34,537 nt of DNA from Acidobacteriota bacterium (lineage in GTDB: Bacteria; Acidobacteriota; Blastocatellia; RBC074): positions 1 through 34,537 of the forward strand of contig JAEUQO010000106.1 of assembly GCA_016789605.1 (NCBI GenBank), given 5' to 3'. The position numbers and the translations under genes are program-made. The notes under the pieces are model-generated. The model did no database searches. It was not told where the DNA came from and saw nothing but the letters and a program-made list of their open reading frames with translations. This document shows, piece by piece, positions 1 through 7,574 of the stretch; the stretch's first letter is position 1, and the number at the start of each line of letters is the position of its first letter.

Positions 1-101
1 TAACCGGGATCAGTCAAAACAGACTCCTGCTAAAAAAGATGGTGAATCGCGGCGAGTGGCAGCTCGTCGGCGAGTGGTGGCAGCGTTTTGCGCCAGACTG
101 A
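1..101 (+). CDS. Possible 3' end of an upstream gene (partial)
   Basis: Frame 3 is open from the left edge to a TGA at 99-101 and encodes about 32 residues. The tail reads NRGEWQLVGEWWQRFAPD, which looks like a natural charged, Trp-rich protein C-terminus. The competing frame (stop near 295) is Arg/Cys-rich and looks like a chance frame. The fragment is too short to assign a family, and the call rests only on amino-acid composition and the lack of stops. Confidence 0.35.
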   Translation, partial: TGISQNRLLLKKMVNRGEWQLVGEWWQRFAPD

Positions 102-140
102 GATCAGGCGCGTGGTCGGGGCGGCATTCGTCGCGTTTGG

Positions 141-163
141 GTCATTGCTGCGTTGGCAATGAC
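141..163. repeat. Inverted repeat (8-bp hairpin) in a non-coding stretch
   Basis: GTCATTGC (141-148) pairs perfectly with GCAATGAC (156-163) across a 7-nt loop. No T-tract follows on either strand, so this is not a clear intrinsic terminator. The stretch 102-317 around it holds no gene I can support. It lies between the tail of the left-edge gene and the end of the convergent acetyltransferase. Confidence 0.35.
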
Positions 164-317
164 GGCGGCAAACGGTCTGGCAAACCTGTCAATCTGAGAA
201 TGGGGTTAACTGCGCAGTTGTGCGGCAGATTTTTCAAAATTGTTTGTGGGTGTAGGGCTTCGGGGCGAAGACGGTGGCAAATGCTACAGGTCTAGCTGAG
301 AGAGCGCAAGGCAAAAT

Positions 318-1157
318 TCAACGTGAGCGTTGCAGCAAATAGAAACACGCGCCGTGTTCGATCAGCAAATCCACGGCGGTGTAACCGCTGGCAAATGCTG
401 TTTCAAACAGCGCGCGCGTGTGGCTGCGCCAGGCGCGCGCCAGACCCAAATCGGCGGCTTTGATGTCCTGAAAGTTGGCCGGGATTTGCACCAGTGCGCT
501 GGGGCCAGAGAGCGGCAACGCGCGTTCGGCGGGATGCAGCCAGGTTTGCTGGCGCGGCGCATTGAGCAACGGCACGCCGGATTGTTGCAGGGCAGACGGC
601 GCGGGATGTCGTTCGACGCCTTGCAAACTGGCGACAACGTTTTCGCTGGCGATGTGCCAATCTACCTGAAAGCGGTCGCTGGGCAATCCGGCGTTCAGCG
701 CGTCGCGCATTTCGCCGTACAGGTTGGGCAAAAACGTGTTGCAGGTGACGCCCAGTTTATGAAAGTTGAAGCGCGCGTTACGGCTTTCGAGGGGATCAAA
801 CGTCCAGGTGATTAACGAAATGCCACGGCGCAGCGTGTCTTCGCGTTGGGCGAGTTTGAGCTGATAGCCGACATTCTGGTCGCGGTAGGCTTTGAGCACG
901 CCCGCAATGTGCGAACACAGTTTGAGTTCTCCGGTCGGCGACAGGCCGAGAAAGCCAAAGGTGAAACCGACCAGCGTCGGTTCTGGCGTTGTCGTCGTAT
1001 CGTATGCGCCAAGGACGATGCCGCCGTTTTTTTGCGCGGTGAGCATGACGTCGAGCGGGATGATTTCGATGTCTTCAGCGCCCCAGACGTCGCGTTGCAA
1101 TTCTTCGATGGCGCGGTAGGCTTCGATGGTGTGAACGTGTTCGATGACAATCGGCAT
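318..1157 (-). CDS. GNAT-superfamily acetyltransferase, COG3375 type
   Basis: This 279-residue protein matches the COG3375 group of predicted GNAT acetyltransferases. Recognisable segments are the start (EELQRDVWGAEDIEIIPLDV), the core strand GGIVLGAYD followed by VGFTFGFLGL, the acyl-CoA-binding region around SHIAGVLKAYRDQNVGYQLK, and the diagnostic ITWTFDPLESRNARFNFHKL. A downstream GLPSDRFQVDW stretch is also typical of the group. The usual Q/R-x-x-G-x-G/A loop appears here as RDQNVGYQ, slightly degenerate. The substrate of the family is not established. The gene is transcribed alone, divergently from the aconitase X operon, with a TACAAT -10-like hexamer about 49 nt upstream. The family call is secure; the function is not. 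Confidence 0.88.
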   Translation of the reverse strand: MPIVIEHVHTIEAYRAIEELQRDVWGAEDIEIIPLDVMLTAQKNGGIVLGAYDTTTTPEPTLVGFTFGFLGLSPTGELKLCSHIAGVLKAYRDQNVGYQLKLAQREDTLRRGISLITWTFDPLESRNARFNFHKLGVTCNTFLPNLYGEMRDALNAGLPSDRFQVDWHIASENVVASLQGVERHPAPSALQQSGVPLLNAPRQQTWLHPAERALPLSGPSALVQIPANFQDIKAADLGLARAWRSHTRALFETAFASGYTAVDLLIEHGACFYLLQRSR

Positions 1158-1205
1158 GATGACGCGGCGGTTCTCGCTTTTCCGGTGACGTTGTATTGCG
1201 GGCGG

Positions 1206-1211
1206 ATTGTA
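1206..1211 (-). promoter_or_regulatory. Probable -10 element of the GNAT gene
   Basis: On the minus strand this is TACAAT inside GCTACAATCCGC (1202-1213). The same 12-mer recurs upstream of the DUF692 gene (19509-19520). No good -35 match was found at 16-18 nt spacing here, so the call rests on the hexamer and its recurrence. Confidence 0.4.
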
Positions 1212-1306
1212 GCTTACCGCGCGCGCATCGCGCAGCCTGGGAAATTCGTGTAGATTGCGTGGCGTTCATATCTTGAATTGCGAATTTCAACCACAGGCAA
1301 AACAGC

Positions 1307-2572
1307 ATGACGTTAACTTTGAGCAGTGAAGACCGGGCGCAACTGGCGGGCGAACGCGGCCCAGCCAATCGCATGGCCATGTCCATTTTGGTGCGTATGG
1401 CCGAAATCAGCGGCGCGCAAACATTGATGGACATCACCGCCGCGCACATTGACAGCACGATTTACACCGGCGAAGCCACCATGGAATTTGCCGAACGGTT
1501 GGCCAGTCTGGGCGCAAAAGTCTGTGTGCCGACCACGCTGAATGTCAGCGGCGTTGACGAACACAACTGGCAAAAATGGGTCGTGCCGCCCGAATGGGCG
1601 CGCAACGCGCGTCGCCAGATGGTCGCGTATCAAAGCATGGGGGCCGTGCCGACCTGGACGTGTGCGCCGTATCAAACAGAACTGAAACCCAGCTTTGGCC
1701 AGCAGATCGCCTGGGGCGAATCCAACGCGATTTGTTTTGCCAACACGGTGATCGGCGCGCGCACCGAACGCTATCCTGATTTGATGGACGTTTGCGCGGC
1801 AATCACCGGACGCGTCCCAGCCAGCGGGTTGCATCTGACCGAAAACCGCGCCGGACAAGTGCTGTTTGAATTGGTGGACGTGCCGCGCCGCGTGCAACAG
1901 GACGAAGAGTTTTATCCGGTGTTGGGACATCTGCTCGGCCACATCGCGCAAGAACGTATCCCGGTCGTGACCGGGATGGAAGTCACGCCGGAAGAAGATC
2001 AGTTCAAGGCATTGTGCGCGGCGTCGGCGTCTTCCGGCGCGGTGGCGTTGATTCATCTGGTCGGCGTGACGCCCGAAGCGCCTACGCTGGAAGCGGCCTT
2101 GCAGGGACGCGCGCCGCAACAGACCGTCAACGTCAGCATGACGGAATTGCGCGAAGCCCGGCGGGCGTTGACGACTGCCGTCGGCGAAACGGTGGATATG
2201 GTGGTGCTGGGCAGCCCGCATTTTTCACACGCGGAGTTTCAAAAACTCGCGCCGCTGTTGGCGGGCAAACACCGGCATCCCAACGTGCAATTTCTGGTGA
2301 CGTCGAGCCGTTTTATGAGCCATCTGGCTGAACAATCAGGCAGTCTGGCCGCGTTGCACGATTTCGGCGGTTCGGTGACGGTGGATACCTGTGTGCTGGC
2401 GACGCCGATGTTGCCGCCAGAGATCAACGTGCTGATGACCAATTCGGCCAAATATGCTTATTACGCGCCGGGTTTGCTCAATACGCAGGTCGTGTTTGGC
2501 AACCTGGAAGATTGCGTTCGCTCGGCGGTGAGCGGGCGCGTGAGCAGGGACAATTCGTTATGGGAAGAGTAA
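1307..2572 (+). CDS. Aconitase X catalytic (large) subunit
   Basis: This is a 421-residue member of the aconitase X catalytic family (formerly DUF521). Family hallmarks include DITAAHIDSTIYTGE near the N-terminus, Cys119 in TWTCAPYQ, the GESNAICFANTVIGARTERY block containing Cys143, DVCAAITGRVPASGLH, and Cys362 in VDTCVLATP. These cysteines are plausible Fe-S ligands by family precedent. Characterised members dehydrate cis-3-hydroxy-L-proline (bacterial) or mevalonate 5-phosphate (archaeal); which substrate applies here cannot be told. The large and swivel subunits are separate genes, and their ends overlap by 13 bp (2560-2572). The ATG at 1307 opens the operon. No proline racemase or transporter sits nearby, so the hydroxyproline role is only inferred. 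Confidence 0.9.
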   Translation: MTLTLSSEDRAQLAGERGPANRMAMSILVRMAEISGAQTLMDITAAHIDSTIYTGEATMEFAERLASLGAKVCVPTTLNVSGVDEHNWQKWVVPPEWARNARRQMVAYQSMGAVPTWTCAPYQTELKPSFGQQIAWGESNAICFANTVIGARTERYPDLMDVCAAITGRVPASGLHLTENRAGQVLFELVDVPRRVQQDEEFYPVLGHLLGHIAQERIPVVTGMEVTPEEDQFKALCAASASSGAVALIHLVGVTPEAPTLEAALQGRAPQQTVNVSMTELREARRALTTAVGETVDMVVLGSPHFSHAEFQKLAPLLAGKHRHPNVQFLVTSSRFMSHLAEQSGSLAALHDFGGSVTVDTCVLATPMLPPEINVLMTNSAKYAYYAPGLLNTQVVFGNLEDCVRSAVSGRVSRDNSLWEE

Positions 2573-2985
2573 TTCAGGGAACGCCGATTGTGCCCGGCAC
2601 AGCCAGTGGCGCGGCGTTGGTCAGTGATGAACCGCTCAGTTTCTGGGGCGGATACGATCAGACGACCGGCGAAATTATTGATCGGCGGCATCCGTTGTCG
2701 GGACAAATTGCGGCGGGACAGGTGCTGGCGGTGCCGTGTGCGCGCGGATCGAGCACGACGACTTCGGTGTTGCTCGAAGCCGTGCGCGCAGGCAAAGCGC
2801 CCGCCGCGCTGGTGACCGACAGCGTAGACCGGTTTTTTGCCCTGGCTTCGATTGTGGCCGAAGAAATGTATGGCAAACCGATTCCGTTGATCGCGTTGCC
2901 CAGCGAAGATTTCGCGCAGTTGCAAAGCGGACAATGGATTCAGGTCGAGCCGGACGGCAGGTTGATTGTCACCGAACCGGTTTGA
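2560..2985 (+). CDS. Aconitase X swivel (small) subunit
   Basis: This is a 141-residue swivel-domain protein (formerly DUF126), the partner of the large subunit just upstream. It begins MGRVIQGTPIVPGTASGAAL, the usual start of the family, and contains HPLSGQIAAGQVLAVPCARGSSTT, where the Gly/Ser-rich loop contributes to the active site in relatives. I chose the ATG at 2560, which lies inside the last codons of the large subunit and has AGGGA a few bases upstream. An upstream in-frame start at 2512 would add 16 residues with no family match. The overlap implies translational coupling and a 1:1 heterodimer. Confidence 0.9.
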   Translation: MGRVIQGTPIVPGTASGAALVSDEPLSFWGGYDQTTGEIIDRRHPLSGQIAAGQVLAVPCARGSSTTTSVLLEAVRAGKAPAALVTDSVDRFFALASIVAEEMYGKPIPLIALPSEDFAQLQSGQWIQVEPDGRLIVTEPV

Positions 2986-3011
2986 GGCAAAAACGAGCGA
3001 GACGTGAGCTG

Positions 3012-4142
3012 ATGAATCTGGTTGCCTATTTTCAAGCGCGCCAGGCGGCGCTGTTACAAGACCTGCGCGCGTTGGTTGAGTTTGAATCGCCGACGCTGGA
3101 TGCCGTGCGCACAAGCGCGTTGGCCGAATGGCTGAGGCCGCGTTTTGCGGCGGCGGGCGCAACCGTGCAACTCGTGCCCGGCGAAAACGGCGCAAGTTTG
3201 CTGGCTGAATTTGGCACTGACGCCGCAGCCGAATCGTCGCCGATGATGTGGCTGGGGCATCTGGATACGGTGTGGCCGGTGGGAACGTTGTCGCGCATGC
3301 CATTTCGCTGTGAAAACGAGTGCGCCTTTGGCCCGGGCATCTTTGATATGAAAAGCAGCATCGTTCTGATGTGGGAAGCGTTGGCGGCAGTGTGCGCGTT
3401 GCAATTGCCCGTGCGCCGTCCGGTCAGGATTCTGCTGACCTGTGATGAAGAAACGGGCAGCGCGAGTTCGCGTGCACTGGTCGAACGCGAAGCGCGCCGC
3501 TGTGATCGCGTGTATGTCTTTGAACCGCCGTTGCCGGGCGGAGCCGCCAAAACCCAGCGCAAAGGCATCGCCAATTACGATCTGCTCGTGCACGGCGTCG
3601 AAGCGCACGCCGGGTTGGAACCGGAAAACGGCGCGAGCGCCGTGTTGGAATTGGCGCGTCAGATCGAACAATTGCATGCGCTCAACGATTACGCGGCGGG
3701 GCTGACGGTCAATGTCGGCGTGATCAGCGGCGGCAGCGGCAGAAACGTCGTGGCCGGACAGGCCCGCGCCGAAATTGATGTGCGCTTTTGGACGATGGCG
3801 CAAGCGACGCGCGTGATGGCACAGATCGAACGTTTAGGCGCAACAGTGCCGGGCACGCGGTTGGCATTGACGGGCGGATTGGATCGTCCGCCGCTTGAAC
3901 GTACGCCGCAAAGCGCCGGATTGTATGAACAGACGCGGCAACTGGCGGCTGACCTGGGCTTCGTTCTGGCGGAAGGCGCAGCAGGCGGCGGCAGCGATGG
4001 CAACTTCACCTCGGCGCTGGGCATTCCCACGCTGGATGGATTGGGTGTGGCCGGCGCCGGGGCGCACGCCACACACGAACACATTCTGATTGCTGACCTG
4101 CCACGGCGGGCCGCCTTGCTGGTCAGGTTGTTGACCGGCTGA
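3012..4142 (+). CDS. M20-family zinc metallopeptidase (carboxypeptidase G2-like)
   Basis: This 376-residue cytoplasmic protein carries the M20 di-zinc site: His83 and Asp85 in GHLDTVWP, Asp112 in GIFDMKSS, catalytic Glu146 with Glu147 in CDEETGS, Glu171 in FEPPLP, and a C-terminal His in HATHEHIL (about 355). The dimerisation lid lies between, around residues 180-290. The closest described subgroup is carboxypeptidase G2/ArgE-like enzymes that release amino acids from N-acyl or peptide substrates. The ATG at 3012 was chosen over a longer in-frame extension that reads through the swivel gene and is low-complexity. It starts 26 nt after the swivel subunit, so the three genes probably form one operon. 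A substrate processed jointly with aconitase X is inference. Confidence 0.87.
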   Translation: MNLVAYFQARQAALLQDLRALVEFESPTLDAVRTSALAEWLRPRFAAAGATVQLVPGENGASLLAEFGTDAAAESSPMMWLGHLDTVWPVGTLSRMPFRCENECAFGPGIFDMKSSIVLMWEALAAVCALQLPVRRPVRILLTCDEETGSASSRALVEREARRCDRVYVFEPPLPGGAAKTQRKGIANYDLLVHGVEAHAGLEPENGASAVLELARQIEQLHALNDYAAGLTVNVGVISGGSGRNVVAGQARAEIDVRFWTMAQATRVMAQIERLGATVPGTRLALTGGLDRPPLERTPQSAGLYEQTRQLAADLGFVLAEGAAGGGSDGNFTSALGIPTLDGLGVAGAGAHATHEHILIADLPRRAALLVRLLTG

Positions 4143-4232
4143 CAAGACGAAAACGACGAGCGGCACTTCGTTACCGTCTGGCGTTGGTGGTCGGGGTTGG
4201 TGGATGACGCGGTGTTGCCGCACAATGACGAT

Positions 4233-5885
4233 ATGGCAAAACCCGTTTTACTGACTGTAGATGACGACCCCGAAGTCTTGCGCGCCGTCGAGCGTGACTT
4301 GCGCCGGGAATATGGCAATCGTTTTCGCATCTTGCGCGCGGCTTCCGGCGAAACGGCGCTCGATGCGTTGCGCCAACTGAAACAGCGCAATGACCCGGTG
4401 GCGCTGATGTTGGTGGATCAGCGCATGCCCAAAATGACGGGCGTCGAATTTATCGAACAAGCCAACGCGCTCTTTCCCGAAGCCAAACGCGCGTTGCTGA
4501 CAGCGTATGCCGACACTGAAGCGGCCATTCACGCGATCAACAAAGCGCGCGTGGATTATTACCTGATGAAGCCGTGGGACCCGCCCGAAGAGAATTTCTA
4601 TCCTGTGCTGAATGATTTGCTGGATGACTGGCTGGCGTCGTTTCGTCCGCCGTTTGAAGGCATTCGTGTCGTTGGGCATCGCTGGTCGCCGCAGGCGCTG
4701 GACATCAAAAGTTTTCTGGCGGGCAATCACGTGCCGTATCTGTGGCTGGATGTGGAAAGCGATGCCGACGCAGCGCAATGGCTCAACGGTGAGGTCAAGC
4801 CACGGTTGCCGTTGGTGATCTTTCCCGATGGCGAACGCCTGGCAGCGCCAGACACGGCGCGCATTGCGCAAAAAGTCGGATTGCGCACCAGCGCTGATCA
4901 GCAGTTTTACGATCTGGTCATCATTGGCGGCGGCCCTGCCGGATTGGCGGCGGCGGTGTATGGCGCGTCTGAAGGATTGCGCACCGTGATGGTTGAGCGG
5001 TTAGCGCCCGGCGGTCAGGCGGGCACCAGTTCGCGCATCGAAAACTACCTGGGCTTTCCGTCGGGGTTGAGCGGCGCTGATCTGGCGCGGCGAGCCGTCA
5101 CCCAGGCGCGCCGCTTTGGCGTGGAAACCCTGGCCGCTGAAGCCGTCGGATTGCGCTGTCAGGATTCGTACCGGTTTGTGCAATTGGCCGATGGCAGCGA
5201 ATTGAGCAGCCACGTCGTGCTGATTTCGACGGGCGTCAGTTGGCGCAAACTGGATGTGCCGGGCACAGAGCGGTTGGCTGGCGCAGGCGTTTATTACGGC
5301 GCAGCCATGACCGAAGCCATCGCTTGTCGCGATGAAGAAGTCTTTGTCGTCGGCGGGGCGAATTCTGCCGGACAGGCAGCGATGCATCTGTCCAAATATG
5401 CGCGCAAAGTCACGATGCTGGTGCGCGGCGTCAGTTTGGCGGCGACGATGTCGCAATATCTGATTGACCAGATTGCGGCGACGTCCAACATCACCGTGCG
5501 TTGTCGCGTCAATGTGGTCGAAGCGCACGGCGCTGATCATCTGGAAGCGATTACCATCGCTGATGCCGAGGCAAAGACGAACGAGACTTTGCCGACCAAA
5601 TCGCTGTTTATTTTTATCGGTGCGCAACCCCACACCGAATGGCTGGCGGGCAAGCTGGCGCGCGACGAACACGGGTTTATTCTGGCCGGGCCGGATTTGC
5701 TGCACGACGGACACAAACCAAAGGGCTGGTCGTTGGAACGTGCGCCGTTTTTGCTGGAAACCAGCGTGCCGGGCGTCTTTGTCGCAGGAGATGTGCGGCA
5801 CGGTTCGGTCAAACGCGTGGCATCAAGCGTCGGTGAAGGCTCGATTGCCGTGCAATTCATTCATCAATATCTGAGCAAGTTGTGA
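4233..5885 (+). CDS. Response regulator fused to thioredoxin-reductase-like flavoprotein
   Basis: This 550-residue fusion has a receiver domain at about 1-125: acidic DDDPE, phospho-acceptor Asp62 in LVDQRMPKMTG, Thr in LLTAYADTEAA, and Lys113 in YLMKPWDPP. A short glutaredoxin/thioredoxin-like segment follows (about 140-220). The rest is a FAD/NAD(P)H oxidoreductase with GGGPAGLAAAVYG (about 232) and the second nucleotide site VVGGANSAGQ (about 373). The thioredoxin-reductase CxxC position reads GAAM (356-359), so the redox-active disulfide is absent. The C-terminal FAD signature VFVAGDVRHG is intact. The ATG at 4233 precedes MAKPVLLTVDDD, a natural receiver start. The stop overlaps the next ATG (TGATGA), coupling it to the histidine kinase. 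NCBI-style naming would be 'fused response regulator/thioredoxin-disulfide reductase', but disulfide reduction is doubtful here. Confidence 0.85.
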   Translation: MAKPVLLTVDDDPEVLRAVERDLRREYGNRFRILRAASGETALDALRQLKQRNDPVALMLVDQRMPKMTGVEFIEQANALFPEAKRALLTAYADTEAAIHAINKARVDYYLMKPWDPPEENFYPVLNDLLDDWLASFRPPFEGIRVVGHRWSPQALDIKSFLAGNHVPYLWLDVESDADAAQWLNGEVKPRLPLVIFPDGERLAAPDTARIAQKVGLRTSADQQFYDLVIIGGGPAGLAAAVYGASEGLRTVMVERLAPGGQAGTSSRIENYLGFPSGLSGADLARRAVTQARRFGVETLAAEAVGLRCQDSYRFVQLADGSELSSHVVLISTGVSWRKLDVPGTERLAGAGVYYGAAMTEAIACRDEEVFVVGGANSAGQAAMHLSKYARKVTMLVRGVSLAATMSQYLIDQIAATSNITVRCRVNVVEAHGADHLEAITIADAEAKTNETLPTKSLFIFIGAQPHTEWLAGKLARDEHGFILAGPDLLHDGHKPKGWSLERAPFLLETSVPGVFVAGDVRHGSVKRVASSVGEGSIAVQFIHQYLSKL

Positions 5886-7315
5886 TGACAGAAAACGACA
5901 AATTACGGTTGGACGCACAATTACGCGAAATTCCCGCTTTGAAAGACATCGAGGCGGAAGTCTTTCCCTGGTTGTTAGCGCGTGGCGGCGAAGTGCATCT
6001 GGCGGCAAATGAAATCTATCTGCGCGAAGGCAGCGAAGCGGATCGCCTGATCATTGTGCTCGCGGGGGAATTACAGGCGCGTCTGGAAGGCCCCGGCGCG
6101 GATGGCCAGGTTTACGTCATTCCGCAAGGCGGCATCAGCGGCAAGCTGCCATTTTCGCGCATGACGCATTATGGCGCGACAGTGTTGGCGGTTGCGCCCA
6201 GCCGTATCTTCTGGCTGGAAACAAAGCATTATCCAGAAATGATGCAACGCTTTCCGCTGTTGACGCAGCGGCTGGTCGAAGTGCTCAGCGACCGCGTGCG
6301 CGAAATCACCCGCGTGGACGAACGCCACGACAAACTGATGGCCTTGGGCAAGCTTTCCGCCGGATTGGCGCACGAACTGAACAATCCTGCCTCTGCCGCA
6401 CGCCGCGCGTCGCAGCATCTGGGCGAAAGCTTGCAAACGCTCAACACGCTTTGCCTGACGCTCAGTTTGCAAACCCTGACGCCAGAGCAAACTTCGTTTC
6501 TGACCCGCTTTCAACAAGACGCCGCGTCTTGTTTGACGGCTGCGCCCGCGCTCGATCCGCTGGCCGAAAGCGAATGCGAAGACGAACTCAACGCCTGGCT
6601 GGATGAACACGACGTGACCGATGGGTGGAAGCTGGCTCCGACGTTTGTCCGCGCCGGATTACACAAAGACAAACTGGATAAGCTGGCCGCGTGTTTGTCC
6701 GGGCAGGCGTTAAATGATGCGTTGCAATGGTTGAATGCCACCTGGACATCGCGCGAATTGGTCAAGGAAATCGAACAGAGCATGATTCGCATTTCTGATC
6801 TGGTGCGCGCGATCAAGGAATATTCCTACATGGATCGCGCCGCCCTGCAGGAGGTGGATGTGCATCAGGGGCTGGAAAACACGCTGATCATTCTCAACCA
6901 CAAACTCAAACGCGGTGTCGAAGTCATCCGCGAATATGCCGCTGATTTGCCGCGCATCACCGCGTATGGCGGCGCACTCAACCAAATCTGGACCAACCTG
7001 ATCGTCAATGCCATCGAAGCGATGAACGGAGAAGGCAAAATCTGGATTCGCACGTCGCTCAAAGGCGATCACATTTTGGTCGAAATCAATGACAACGGTC
7101 CCGGCATTCCGCCCGACCTTCAGGGCCGTATCTTCGAACCGTTTTTTACCACCAAACCGCAAGGCGAAGGCACCGGATTGGGACTGGATACGGTCTATCG
7201 CATCGTGCGCAAACATCACGGCGAAATCCGCGTGAAGTCGCAACCGGGCGACACTTGCTTTCAAGTGCGGTTGCCGCTGACGTTGACCGCGCCAACCGCT
7301 GCCGCCGCCGATTAA
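5885..7315 (+). CDS. Cyclic-nucleotide-binding-domain histidine kinase
   Basis: This 476-residue soluble sensor kinase has a cNMP-binding-like beta-barrel at about 15-135 (AANEIYLREGSEADRLIIVLAGEL). The H-box is LSAGLAHELNNPASAARR with phospho-acceptor His163. The C-terminal HATPase domain has an N-box with Asn371 and Asn375 (NLIVNAIEAM), a G1 box (DNGPGIPPD), an F-box (FEPFFTTK) and a G2 box (GTGLGL). No membrane segment is visible. The ATG at 5885 overlaps the stop of the response regulator/flavoprotein, so the two products are likely made in fixed ratio and the upstream receiver is the obvious partner. The cNMP domain lacks a clear canonical phosphate-binding cassette, so the ligand is uncertain. 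The next gene lies 260 nt downstream beyond a hairpin. Confidence 0.87.
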   Translation: MTENDKLRLDAQLREIPALKDIEAEVFPWLLARGGEVHLAANEIYLREGSEADRLIIVLAGELQARLEGPGADGQVYVIPQGGISGKLPFSRMTHYGATVLAVAPSRIFWLETKHYPEMMQRFPLLTQRLVEVLSDRVREITRVDERHDKLMALGKLSAGLAHELNNPASAARRASQHLGESLQTLNTLCLTLSLQTLTPEQTSFLTRFQQDAASCLTAAPALDPLAESECEDELNAWLDEHDVTDGWKLAPTFVRAGLHKDKLDKLAACLSGQALNDALQWLNATWTSRELVKEIEQSMIRISDLVRAIKEYSYMDRAALQEVDVHQGLENTLIILNHKLKRGVEVIREYAADLPRITAYGGALNQIWTNLIVNAIEAMNGEGKIWIRTSLKGDHILVEINDNGPGIPPDLQGRIFEPFFTTKPQGEGTGLGLDTVYRIVRKHHGEIRVKSQPGDTCFQVRLPLTLTAPTAAAAD

Positions 7316-7334
7316 GCAACGCGCGCGCCACAGA

Positions 7335-7361
7335 CGGGGACAGATTGTTTGTCTGTCCCCG
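7335..7361 (+). terminator. Perfect 10-bp hairpin after the kinase gene
   Basis: CGGGGACAGA (7335-7344) pairs with TCTGTCCCCG (7352-7361) around a 7-nt loop, 20 nt after the kinase stop. The downstream bases (CTTTCGC) are only weakly T-rich, so it is a marginal intrinsic terminator. The GGGGACAG/CTGTCCCC palindrome also resembles dispersed REP-like elements. The remainder of 7362-7574 holds another short inverted repeat (7412-7418 with 7440-7446) and no gene I can support. Confidence 0.5.
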
Positions 7362-7574
7362 CTTTCGCAGTAACCAGAAATCCGCCTCGGCCGTATTATC
7401 AACTGGCGGCAGGGAAGCCAGAGCCACCTGTGTTGACTCGCTTCCCGGACTCGCGCAAAATTTCGCCGCCTTACGAATTGTCTAACTTGTAAATCCACCA
7501 GCAGGTTGTCTTGCTCGTCGGTGCGGAAATCCGGCAAGACGTCCCAACATTTCACACAACGAGGTGCAGCGAAG

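Noticed and set aside
56..295. 79-codon frame at the left end
   Set aside because: Arg/Cys-rich composition, no SD, and it overlaps the more plausible tail of an upstream gene in another frame.
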